A DNA stretch of 64,000 nt from positions 15,603,877 to 15,667,876 of the forward strand of contig JAJEKV010000013.1 in NCBI GenBank assembly GCA_021234155.1, read 5' to 3'. Under the pieces are notes generated by a model. That model worked only from the letters and a program-made list of their open reading frames with translations. It did not search any database and was not told where the DNA came from. This stretch comes from Isoetes taiwanensis. Its lineage: Eukaryota > Streptophyta > Lycopodiopsida > Isoetales > Isoetaceae. The translations under genes were made by a program, and so were the position numbers. Below, one piece after another: positions 32,233-43,930 of this stretch. The number at the start of each line of letters is the position of its first letter. Within the stretch, counting starts at the first letter, position 1.

Positions 32233-34507
32233 GACCTTTCCCCCTGTATAGAGTAAATAATGTATTTGGGGGAAATTTTCTGGAACCAGGGGCCAAGCTA
32301 ATATTCTTTTAAAGTGTTAAGAAATAGGGGATCTACTCGAATGGGTCTAGGTTATATCATCCATACATGTGTGTTTCTAACTACGTACAAATGTTCGTAA
32401 ATTTTGTTCTCTAAGCATTCCAAATGATCCTAGTGTATTGTGATAATTTGCAATCTTGCTATGCGAAGAACCTTGTTGTATGCTTGATCTTTATTGTATT
32501 TGTAAGGAAAAAACATTTTTAGACTCGCGAAACAATAATGAAGATAGAGCCTAAATTTGATGAAACCATGAAATCGAACAGAATCTTGGTAGATTGTAAA
32601 AGATGTGATGCAAACTTAAGAGGCTCTCCTAGAAGATTGTAAAAGATGTGATGCAAACTTAAGAGGCTCTCCTAGATTCTGAGGGCATCTTAACAATCTT
32701 TGTCAACTGAAGTTACTTTAATTCAATGGGTTGCGAGTGACTTTCAACATAGTTTGGTTTTCGCTTTGGCTATGATATTGATTTCTGTACGTTTATCTTG
32801 ACCCTTGAAGTTGACTTTGATTTTTCTAATTGTCTCAAGGTTTGCAATGTTGGACTTGGAAGAGATAGGGATCTTGAAGAATCTTCATATGGTCTTGGAG
32901 AATTTAATGGAAACCTATGAAGATCACGAAGAATTTCTTTGAATTATGGCAAAGAAAATATTCAAGCGATTTCACAAATTTTTTAGAAATCATGAGGGAA
33001 TCTAACGAAAATCTTTATAAATGTTCGAGAATGCTAATCCGAGTAAGTCCCAAATTCAAACCTTTATATTCTAAATCCTGATCTCTTGAGTTAATAGTGC
33101 AAAGTAGACATAGTCATAACCGGGTGTCGTGTAGCTAATTGATTGTAATCATTCCAAATCGTATAAAGGGATTTGAAGTGAAGCCTTTAGTTCTTCCTAG
33201 CTAATCAGAGTGTCATACTGCTTTTTATTGTACGACCACTTCAAGCAATTGACATGAACAACTAAACAATGCTAACTCAAGGGTTGGGTTGGTTCCACCT
33301 ATTTTCTTAGAGGGAAGATTCTTCCCTAGCATGGTTGAGTAAGAGGTTGATTGTGGTTAAAAAAGAAGGCGACGTTTGTGATTCTAGTTATTTATCTCTA
33401 TAAGGTGATGCATGCCATTATGCCTCTCTCTAAGATTGAGCTTGACTATCAAGGGTTAACTGTGACCTGTGGTGCTGACTTTGGACTTCAGGTATTTAGT
33501 TCATCTTTGTTGGTTAACAATCATTTGGCATCATTTCATCGTGGTGACACCAGATTCAAGAGGGTCAAGAGAATCTTAAAGAGTCTTCAAAGAATCTAGG
33601 ATGTATTTAGGAAATCTATTCGAATCTAAGAGCATATCTTGAGTGTCTCGAAAGGATGGATATGCAAATGAAAGATTCATTTTGAATGATAGTAGCAACT
33701 TTATTATCCATTTCGTTGGCACACTTGAGATTCTTGAATATTTGGAAACAAGGGGATTTAAAATTTGCTGGCGGTAGTAGTATTCTGATCTTCGACTTTG
33801 TGAAAATTATAGAGTAGCGGCCTGGTCAAGAATTCGATTTCTGAAACTCCCAAAACAAGTATTTGGGTTCCATAATGTAGTGTCTCTGGTGTCTGGTTGT
33901 ATGTACCTGTTAACTGTGGGATGAGCAATGACGGCAGCCACCAATGACATGTATGGACGAAGCAAAGATGTAGAGAGCAACAACATGGTGAAGGTAAAGA
34001 TTGGTGCATTCTTTTTGTTTGATTGCTGAATCAGGACTCTGATCAAATTGTGGCTATTGGGTTGGAGGTTTGCATTGGTCAATGAAGCCTCTAATAAATT
34101 TTTTATTCTTGTGAATCTTTTTTTTTCCATAGAAGGGTGGACCTCCAAGACCTATAAATACTCAAGCCTTTTCTAAGTCCTCTAAACCTCGATTTTTTTT
34201 TTTTCTGCTTCAACTGGCTTTGTTCATTGTTTTCATTGGGTGAGTGGTTTGTTGCAACAGTTCTATTTTCTTGGAACTGCACAAGTATGATATACTTGGT
34301 TGATATTCTACTGGAAGTGATGCTGTAGAGTCAAATATACAGTCTTTATTTTCCAACTTCCTTGCTAAGATTTTTATTGTAAATTACTAAAGCAAAAATT
34401 TTGATCGCAAATCACCAGTTGAATTGATACTGCTCTTTTTAAGCTTGGATTTTACTCCCAGGTTTTCATTGACTATAGTAATAGACCCATTGATAGTACA
34501 AAAACTT
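32233..34507. other. Unique stretch between A1 and the second SINE, no gene seen
   Basis: About 2.3 kb, AT-rich, no credible ORF. It contains a 43-bp tandem duplication (32591-32676, unit starting AGATTGTAAAAGATG) and AGAATCT-type units near 32880-33030 and 33560-33640. Confidence 0.5.
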
Positions 34508-34524
34508 GTATATATATATCTATA

Positions 34525-34568
<44 letters not shown>
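34508..34568. repeat. (TA)n/(TATC)n microsatellite, SINE tail
   Basis: About a dozen TATC units after TATATATA. Its place at the 3' end of the minus-strand SINE suggests it grew from the SINE's tail. Confidence 0.9.
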
Positions 34569-34570
<2 letters not shown>

Positions 34571-34972
34571 CTTATGTTTGTCGCGCTTATCCGACCGTCC
34601 GTTCGAGATCCGACGGCTCACGTGGCTTTGGGATGTATCCTACGGCCCAGATGGCCTGGGAGTTTATATATAATTCGTATAGACGCGATCCTACGGTCCA
34701 GGTTGATTTGATCCTGATCGTCGGTCCGAGATCCTACGGCTCACGTTGCTTTGGGACACATCCTACGGTGTACATGACTTTGGGAATTATATGTAATAGA
34801 TCCTATGGCTCATGTTGCGTGAGATTTCGACCCTTGATCGAGTCTAAGATCATACGGCCTAAGTTGAATGCTCATTCCTTAGGAAAAGCGTTTTAAAATT
34901 TTTATGTTGTGTGGGGGATTCGAACCCTGGCCATTGACCCCCCAACTCCCCATTCTAACCACTAGACCAAGC
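34569..34972 (-). mobile_element. tRNA-derived SINE, copy 2
   Basis: The minus strand has TGGTCTAGTGGTTAGAAT (A box) and a perfect B box, GGTTCGAATCC, about 32 bp further. The body contains repeated ATCCTACGGC/ATCCTACGGT motifs and ends at the TATC tract. Family not recognised. Confidence 0.7.
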
Positions 34973-35182
34973 ATTAATTCCATGAACTACTTTATGTTTC
35001 AAATATACTTAAGGATAATGTTCCCATTAAGATAAAATAGACTATAACATTTCGAACCCTGGCCATTGACCCCCCAACTCCCCATTCTAACCACTAGACC
35101 AAGCATTAATTCCATGAACTACTTTATGTTTCAAATATACTTAAGGATAATGTTCCCATTAAGATAAAATAGACTATAACAT
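34919..35182. repeat. 132-bp tandem duplication including the SINE head
   Basis: 34919-35050 is repeated as 35051-35182, both from TTCGAACCCTGG to ACTATAACAT with no visible difference. The B and A boxes are thereby duplicated, the outer copy lacking a SINE body. Recent event. Confidence 0.9.
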
Positions 35183-35800
35183 TCTAGCTAGTTCAAGGAG
35201 GTTCTAGAAAGTTCTAGAACATAAGAGAATCTAGAGGGGATCTAAGAAAATTCTTCCAGAAAGTTCCAAATTGTTCTAATAAGTTTTAGAATGTTCTAGA
35301 ATGTAGGGGAATCTACAGGAAATCTAGGGAAATACTTCCAGAAAGTTCTAGAATATATTGAAAGTTTTAGAATGTTCCAGAAAGTCTTAGAATGTTCTAA
35401 AAAGTTATAGAATGTAAAGGAATCCAGAAGAATTTAATAGAATGTAAGAAAATCTTATAAAATGTAAGAGAATCTAGGAAAATATTTACAGCCTAAGGGA
35501 ATCTCTTAAAATCTGGAGGATCTAAAGGAATCTTCATAAAATCTAAGGGAATCTAAGAAAATGTTGATGAAATCTTAGAGTATCTAAGGGAATCTTTATA
35601 CAATCTCTTTGAATCTCATGTAATGTAAGGGAATCTAGGGCAATATCATAAAATCTAAATGAATCTAAGGGGATCTTCATAGAATCTTGGAGAATCTAGG
35701 GAAATCTAATAGAATCTAGAGGGAATCTTATAAAATTTAGAGAAATGCTCACGAAGCCTCTAAAAGAACCTTGGTAGAATCTTAGAGAATCTATCAAGAG
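35183..35800. repeat. AGAATC-type degenerate repeats with HSE pentamers
   Basis: Dozens of AGAATCTAAGGGAATC-like units. At 35201-35220 four contiguous perfect nTTCn/nGAAn pentamers. Longer than the corresponding stretch before A1, so the family expands or contracts quickly. Confidence 0.85.
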
Positions 35801-36589
35801 ATTCTTTTACAAGAACTTGCACGTAGGAACATGCTAAAACTCGAACATGCACCGTAGGACGCATTAAATTTCTTGTATATATATATTATATATATATATC
35901 TACTATATATATACAATTATATAAGCTGCCCCCTTGTAGGTAAAGATTTTGGTGTCGCCGCGTGAGCCGTCCATCTCTGAGATCAACGGCCGAGACAGTG
36001 ACACCTCGTAACTCCCCAAGCAGTCCCCTTGTTGGTAGAGATTGAGGTGTCGCCGCCTTGACCGTCGAATGTGCGAGATCGATGGCCCATATGGTGCCAC
36101 CCTTATTTGGGGCTTTTGATTTAGGCCGTTGGATTTAGGGATTTGATCTTGGCCGTTGATTAAAAAGTTAATGTTATTAAATGCCACCTTGAGGTGGCGC
36201 CACCTTATATGTTACATAATGGCCTAGGTTTAGCCATCTATTGATTGCATTTAATGTACGTGATGAGGTGGCATAACAATTAGACATCATTAATAAATTC
36301 ACTAGTAAGATTGCTTGCGTAAATAACAAGCAATTTTTTAACACTTTAAAATTTATGGCCTAAATTCGACCACTTTTGCGTGCTTTATAATATAGAAAAA
36401 TGAAAATCTACGGCCTAAATTCGTCCACTTTGCGTGCACTATAATATGTTAAAGAGAAAAATGTAGGCCGTCCGATGCATTTCAGCCTTGCCGCCATTGC
36501 TGGACGTTGCACAAACGAACACAAACCCAGTATTTGGACTTTTATTTGTGGGGCGAAGGCGGCCGGTTACTCTCGGTTACTCTGTTTGT

Positions 36590-38450
36590 AGCGGCCGCTA
36601 TGGTAGCATTGCAAATGGAAGAACAGAAAATGAAAAACAAGTGTATTTCGAATTTGTTTGTTGCAGCCAGAAATCTACTCAAAAACCTTTTGAATCTGCC
36701 TTATGCAGCCGGAAATCTGCTTCAGAGGTACGATCTATAGCTGGATCCATTTATTGATAGCTAGGTTAGGCGTTTGTTGAAAGCTTTTCCCTTTCATTTT
36801 TATGCGTTAATACAGAAAATTGAATCTGTGCTATGATAAATGACAGACCGTTTGTGGAAACTGCTGTGGCATTATGCAGTTGGGTTGTGCTAGTGATATG
36901 TAGATCGGATTTTCCGTTTTATGGCAGTTCATGGAGCTACTGCCCGATTTTGCATCACATGAAGATTTCTGAGCTCTTTTTAGAAAGATCGTTTAATTAT
37001 GACTGTGTTGTTGCAGGTTAATTCGCCGGTTGTTATTGCAGCCTTACAAAACTACGGCCAGTTAGGAAATTGCGGTGGCTTTAGTTTTTTGAGAAGCTCA
37101 ATTTTTAATTTTGATAAAAATTTGTGAAATTGGTGAAGGGCATCTAAACATACAACGTTTATCATTCATTCCCGGGCTGGAATTTACTCATTGCTTTAAA
37201 AAATGTAGCTATTCTGTTCTAGTTCATTCTTAAAGTAGAAGCTAATTTTGCATGATAAGTGTTCTGATAGACATTATGTGTGCCTTTTTTATGCAGCAAG
37301 CTGTTATACCGGATATTGTTGTACGTTATCTTTTTAAACTTTGATAACTTTGTGGCAGCATAAGAATGCGATGGCTGTTGTTGTAAATCCAAGGAGCGCA
37401 AGCAATGCCGAGCTTCATTCTGTGTCTTCTGAGTTCTAGCAAATTTTCAGATGATCTATCGTTTGTTGCGATCAGAAGTGCGGATTTATTGCATAAAATT
37501 TTGCGAGAGCAAAGACCTTCACCTGAAACTGCTTGAGCTATTACCTTGGAGTCCCTTGAGCTTTGGAATTGCCATAGCAGGTAGAACCCTGGCTCCTCTT
37601 TCTTTCTCTTTTGATTTTTAAGAATATTTTCCAGGTTTTTAGAAGGTTTCCAATCCGTTGTTCAGGTTTCTAGAAAATTTTGACTGGGTTTTCTACTGGT
37701 TTAATGTAGTAGCAAATGTTCTTTTTCTTCTTTGCCTCCACAAAATCCAGGATGTGCTTATTTTTGTCTTGGAATCCATAACATCTGGGTGGCTGGGGGT
37801 TAGCAAGTAGAGATCAAGCATGAGTAAGTAGCGTGTTCAGTTGAGGAGATCTGCTCGATATTTAGCTCAAATGCCTGTTTTGTGTTTGTTTTCGCAGGTC
37901 GGATCGGAAGTGTATTTCTAGCGCTACTCTCGTGGGCGCATCTTGCAATCCAGCCTCCTCCGCCCAAGCTCTGCGGTTCTAAAGATGGCCCTCCTGTTAA
38001 CGCCCTCAGGATTAAGCTCAAAGATGGCAGGCATCTGGGTTACAAAGAAGAAGGGGCAAAGTCATCAACGTTCACGACTATGGCCAGTGTCGGCATAGCC
38101 TCCTCCCATTTTGACAGGTGCGTTTGATCTGAATGCTATTCTAGAGAATGCACCCTAAGTTTATCTCAAAATATTCGTTTTTATGTAATGACTGTTTCTA
38201 TTGGAGGGTATTCGGGATGGTCTCTTTTGAAATAGATTCCTGAAAGATAGCATAATCAAGCACTCCTTATTCATCTCTTATGCAGTTCTTTAAGTAATAT
38301 GAACTGTTTTTTCGTCTCTAGCGTATATCTTTTATATCAGCACATCTTTAAATCATATTATTGTTGGTTTGACAGAGCTGGCTATGGCCAAAGTGGCCCT
38401 CTTCCTGAAAGATCAAGAAAATCAGAAGCGTATGATATACAAGAAATGCA
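36590..38450 (+). pseudogene. Alpha/beta hydrolase gene fragment, copy 2
   Basis: The better copy. The exon at 37898-38117 is bounded by TTCGCAG| and AG|GTGCG. It encodes SVFLALLSWAHLAIQPPPPK, LCGSKDGPPVNALRIKLKDG and RHLGYKEEG, which match the N-terminal membrane-proximal block (IQPPPPKICG...DGRHLAYKE) of a plant alpha/beta hydrolase family. The next exon from 38376 (after TTTGACAG) gives RAGYGQSGPLPERS...AYDIQEM, matching FDRAGYGES...YDIEEL of the same family. A candidate first exon lies at 36600-36727 (MVALQMEEQKMK...) but its phase does not fit. The HG motif appears only in a shifted frame, and the GxSxG elbow and C-terminal half are absent. A captured or decayed gene fragment. Confidence 0.68.
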
Positions 38451-40087
38451 CTCTCAAACAATGATGCTCTCTATTTGTTTGTCATGCTGGCAATGTTATG
38501 TTGCATTGCCATGCAATGCACTGCTCTTTCTAGTTAATCTCATCCAGTAGTTAAGAATTCTAACGTGTGTTTTGCGTGCATTGCTATCGTCTTCACGTTT
38601 GAATTATAGGCCTGATCTAGTTCCATATGAAATTATTTTGCTACTATCTTTACAATTGACTGCATTTCTTAAGACATGCCATGCAATTTCACTCTCTTTG
38701 TCACATGTGCAGATTCTTTACTTTGGGTGAAGGCAGGCCTTACAAAAATTACCATCTCAAGTAGGTGATTTGAGTGCATATTGCTTTTGCATGTGTCATA
38801 ATTAGGAATATAAAGTATATGATTTATGTTCTGGAATTTTGAACATTGGCAAATTAAAATATACTATATGTGCTCATTTCTTCTATGATTTTAAATGAAC
38901 TAGGTGACGACATCTTCTGGCATAGAAGTGTCCAACTTTTCTGTCGAATGAAACCGTGATGCTATCTATTTGTGACGCTAAGTAGTTGCCATGCTCAGTA
39001 AATGCTATTTGATGTAATGCACCATTTCTATCTGTCTCAAAATGGCTCTTTAGTTTATGCAGGGAATGAACAAATATGACAATTTCGGGGCATGGTACTG
39101 TTGAAGGTTCTGCAAGAACAGGTTCCTGCTGCTTAATGGCCTCTGGATGAGCATATTGGAGCTCAAGCTGTCCATTTAGAGTCTTCTTTCTTCTTTCACG
39201 AACAGGGGATGGCTAGAAGTCTATTTCTATCTGTCTAGAAAAGCACCATTTCTTTTGTGGAAGGAATGAACAAACATTATAATTTAGGGAGAACTTCTGC
39301 TCGCACACTAACATGTAGATGCCATACTGCTCTAGACGATCTTACTAATCTTTAACAAACCAGAAGAAGTTGAAGAATCATACTGGCAGGTCACGAATAC
39401 TGGAGAGAGATATGCTTGAAGCATGCAAAGTATTTTCATTTTTTCTGGTTAAAAGTATTTGCTGGCTCTTGTCTGATTGTTTTATGCTATGTGTTGATAT
39501 ATTTGCAAACTGAAGTTTCTTTGAATGTTTGTGGAGCATTCATCCTCATGCATTTGTTCCCTTTTCAGACTAAGGCCACTCTACTGAAGGACCAAATAGG
39601 CCACTCCACCATATCTCCAACAAATACAATAAGGAGACTTCCATTTTGAAATATCAGGCTAAGATCCACAATTTTTTCACATTAAGTGTTTCCAAAGGGG
39701 CAAAATAGAGAACCTGTTTTATTAGTTCGAATTTAAAGTGTCTATTTCAAAATGATTACATAGGAGATTCCTTTACAGTTTGAATAGCTTGGTCTCGCAT
39801 TCCTTATCATGAACTAGTCATATATTCGACTTATGATGGATGCCAATATAGTCTTATAATTGGCTACGATCTGGAACTATTTGTCCAGAGGTGAAAACTT
39901 TTTACCTTTTTTCAATTCCTTGCCAGTCGGCTCAGGATATTCTTATTTTGCCATTGTCTGTTTGTAGAGGTTTGCTCTAGCTTGGTGGTCATTGTTCCCA
40001 TTTAATTTATTTGCAATCCTTTAACCATCTTCTAGACCTCGCCGACTTTAACCCTCTTCTAGGCCTCATTCGCACGAAGAAAGGGTC

Positions 40088-40120
40088 GCAACCACCCCTT
40101 GAAAGGGTGCGTAATAGCTC
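40088..40120 (+). other. 33-bp match to plastid 23S rRNA, copy 2
   Basis: Identical to 32138-32170 and part of repeat A. Confidence 0.3.
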
Positions 40121-40180
40121 GTTTCTTTAAATCTTTTACTTTCTTCCATGACATGTATTTTTTTTGTTGAAATACATCAT

Positions 40181-41330
40181 GCCATAACGCTAGTACAACT
40201 GTCCCTGGCCCTACGTATTTCATTCTAGGATTAGAGGCTGCTCCCGCCTCTATGTCTGGTTTTTATTCTCTTGTTGGGGGATACCTAATTTACCCCAATA
40301 TTGTATTTCATGTTGCATCTCTAGTGGCTCACATACGTGTAAGACCCTCTGCTGGCCTAATTATAGCTTTTCTACATGATACTTATGCTTTGAAATTGTG
40401 CTGAGGTTCCGGACCAGCGCTGTATTTTCTTAAGGTAGATGTTGTACACCTCTTGAGCACATCTGTAGACCCCTCCTATGTGTTGCTCCACATTTAAACA
40501 TGCTGGACTCTATGGGCATACTTGTGAACTATGGGCTTAACACTAAACTATTTTTACCATTTTGCATGTCTGACTGAATAGCTTGCTGCTCACCGCTCAC
40601 GCCTCTATTTATTCTCTTGAAGGGGATACCTCATTTACCCTAATATTGTATTTCATGTTAGGTCTATTGCGGCTCACATATGTATAAGACCCTCTGCTGG
40701 TCTATATTATAGTTTGTCTACATGACACCTAGGCTTTGAAACTATGCTTATGTTTCTGACCAGCATTGTCTCTTCTTAATGTAGATGGGTACACCTCTTG
40801 AACTCCTTTGTAGACCCCTCCTATGTATTGCTCTACATTTAACGCCATAACGCTAGTACCACTGTCCCCTGCCCTATGATCAGTGCAGTATAGATGTATA
40901 ACTCCAACCTTTACTTTAAGTGCATCACGCTATGGTGTTTGCTTCCATCCCACCTTTACCTTGTAGGCACTATGGGCATACTTATTGTGCACTATGGTTT
41001 AAAGTCTAAACTATTAAGTTGACCTTTTTGCATTGCTGACAGAGGAGTCGGCTGCTCCTGCCTTTAATTTTAGTTTTAATTCTCCAGATGGTGATACTGC
41101 ATTTACCCCAATATTGTATTCCATGGTGGGTCTAAAGTGGCTCACACATTTGTAACACCTTTTGTGGGTCTATAGCATAATTTATCAACATGGCATTTGG
41201 GCTTTGATAATGTGCTTATGTACTATTTATTAGCGCTGTAACTTGCTAATATCGATGGGTGCTCCTCTTGAAACCATGTGTTAACCCCTCCTAGGTGCTG
41301 CTTAGCATTTTAACATGCTTGGACAAAATT
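40181..41330 (+). repeat. Three diverged sub-repeats at the 5' end of the RT unit
   Basis: Blocks starting near 40181, 40570 and 40846 share, in order, GATACCT/GATACTG-CATTTACCC, AATATTGTATT-CATG, GTGGCTCACA, TCTGCTGGTCTA-like, AGACCCCTCCTATGT-like and the ACATTTAA end. The first and third begin GCCATAACGCTAGTAC. The whole set recurs in copy B2. Confidence 0.8.
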
Positions 41331-43930
41331 TGCCTGAACTGGAACCAATCTTATTCCCTGAGCCTTATCGCTCTTGTTATTTACTATTTTAAAATCCTCA
41401 TATCGTAGGATTGGGGCTGTATTTATGCATGGCCTTACCATTTTCTATAGTCACCTTTTCCTTTATGGGGTACAAGTGGCATACAAGTCTGCCCTTGTTA
41501 CCATTATGGTGCATCCCCCTGACATAACATTTTTTGAGACCTGGTACTTGGTAATCGCGTAACAGTTCTTTCTTCGTAAGAATAATCTATTAAATGCAAC
41601 TGTTATGGTTTTATTTCGTATAAAGGTTTTTTTTGTATTATGGCATTTTTTCGTAAGTGACCATTGTTGACAATATGGACCATATTTCGTGGCCTGGTCT
41701 GCAAACCCTTGGTCTGCGCTAACCTAATGCTACAACATATGTTGACCTAATAATCTTCTGATATCGCTTCTCGAATCTTCGGCGCCATTGCCATATGCAA
41801 TCATGTTTGGAACTGCCGCTCTATGGCTGCTGAGGAGATCGGATTGCATAGAAATCTGTTTGTACAGGTATCTTTCTCTGGCTGGGCTATGTTCTTTGGT
41901 AAACCTGGTACGAATGCAACACCTCCTGCTTTGGCTTAAGCCTTTCCTGCATTTTACTAAATTTAGATGGCAATGTCTTGGCTTAGATGGCAATTTTTTA
42001 GCTTTATATGCCCATATGGAACACTTTAGTTTGCATTCCGGCACTCTGTTCGCCCCCTACTGCTGCGCCATACTCTGTGCAGCCGCTGTAGCCCTCCAAG
42101 ACATCAAGAAATGACGAAGGACAGTAAGAATGATAAGCCTGGCACTAGGGCTTATCTCTTAAATTTGATCAAGAGTGCTGGCATTGATCTTGCACCTATT
42201 TGCAAAATGGAGAATGAAGTCGTTGCTCAGCCATCCAAGCAATTGCTAATGAAGGTGGTTGCTAAATACCAGCTGGATTTGCCTCCTTCTAAGCCTAGCT
42301 CTGGGATCAAGAGATTTATCTCTCAAAGTGGTGATGGATCCAGCAAAGATGGTCCAGATGCAATCTCTGCTAGCAGAATGGATGCTGTAGAAACGAAGGC
42401 AGACAACAACTTCACTGATGACGAATTTGATGACATCGACATTCAGCCTAATCAGGTTTTTGTGTCTGTTTACAAGTTCTAAAATATTTATAATTGTTGT
42501 GTCTTAACCCTTTGGGGTCTGCCACCGCACTATGTAAATAAGCTTCCCATCATTCTGATGGATGCACATGTGGTCTGGGTAAGAGGCTTGCAACAGTACA
42601 TCTAAGCCCCTGCTATAAAGAGCGTACTCATATTGATTTCAATTTATTCCTTGTATTTCTTTTCTGTTTTAAAGAAAGATTTGGTGAGGGGCGATAAGCT
42701 ATGTTGAACCGCTGCTTACCTGCTATCCCGAACCTTGTTACCTTCTTTAAGCTAACTTGGGTTTTTGTGGGTGCAGGTAACTGGTTCTACATCTCCAAAT
42801 TTCGTATGTTTTGGATGCATGTGACTAGGGTACATCAAGATTGACAAACTGCTTATGAAAATGAGCTCTGGGTCTGATCTGATCCATTTCTCTATTTTGG
42901 ACGTTTCGTTCTGAACTTCGGTTACACCGAGGTAATCTGTATTATCTCCAATTTTGAAAGCAATATTGCTTTAATAACTGGAAAGATGGTTTGGTAATCT
43001 TCTCCCATGCTGGGTTAAGTGTGTATTGCCTTTTAGAACTTTTTCAAGTTGTGGATCTGCTGTTTAAAACACCGATATATGCAAAAGATATGCTCGCCTT
43101 TTATAATACTAGCATTTCTTGTTTATGTATGCTGCTGTGCCATTTGGTGGTCTTTTTAATTCAGTAAGCCAATTCTTATGGCATAACCCTTTTTAGTTAT
43201 GTTAAGCATGGTCTTTTTCCAAAAAAGAATAGAGATTTATATCTGATGGAATACACAGCTTTTGACATAAATATTTTCTGAATATTACATTCTTTGTTGC
43301 TGTATATTTGCTTTACTACACACCATAGAATTAAAGAAATAAGCATTTTGATGATGTTTTGTCAGAACTGTGATTCTGTGGTACAACAGTAGTTTACTTG
43401 TTGTGCATTTAACACAAATATGCATTAGCATTGGATATTACCTCTACTGTTTATAATGACTATTGCTTATTCTTGCCACGTGTTCTTACTGGCTTTCTTA
43501 AAAGAACCGTATCTACTTTGTTATGACAACATTTCAAAGAGTCGCTTAATCTATTATGCTACATTCTTGTGCACAAAAATACATTGGCATTTGTTGTTGC
43601 CTTTCTTTGTGCCTATAGTGTTAAATATTATGGAGTCTGCTTGATCTTTGGTTCTCTCAGAGATTATATGGGTTTCTTTTCAAATTTTGTTATCTTTCTT
43701 TAAACTTCTAGTCTATGTTCTTCTATTTGGGTTCATGAATTAAAAGGTTTTATGGTTTTAGATTGCATAATACTCTTCAAGTATATTCTAAATTTTAGAG
43801 CAACTCTTTATGAAATCTGCTCTTATACAATATAGGATCCCTAAGGCTCTCCTAGTTTCTAGGAACTGATAAATCCTAAAAGGCTTTGGCCTTTTGGATA
43901 GGCTAGGTCTGGGACCGTCTAGGTATATAT
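40181..43930 (+). repeat. Direct repeat B, copy 1
   Basis: 3,750 bp matching 48437-52182 with an offset of 8,256 bp. It ends at AGGTATATAT, after which copy 1 continues into the intron and copy 2 into a (TA)n tract. Confidence 0.95.

Larger units (their letters stand above)
35827..40182. repeat. Direct repeat A, copy 2
   Basis: See 27884-32232. This copy retains CAG/CTG motifs throughout and a better reading frame. It is cut at 40181-40182, where the RT-bearing unit begins. Confidence 0.95.

Noticed and set aside
41374-41562. 62-codon ORF repeated in B1 and B2
   Set aside because: Identical because the copies are identical; hydrophobic by AT bias, no start context, and upstream of the credible first exon.
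43850-43930. Hammerhead ribozyme in the RT unit (as in Penelope-like pLTRs)
   Set aside because: Only a CTGATAAA stretch was found, not the CTGATGA...GAAA core with stems.
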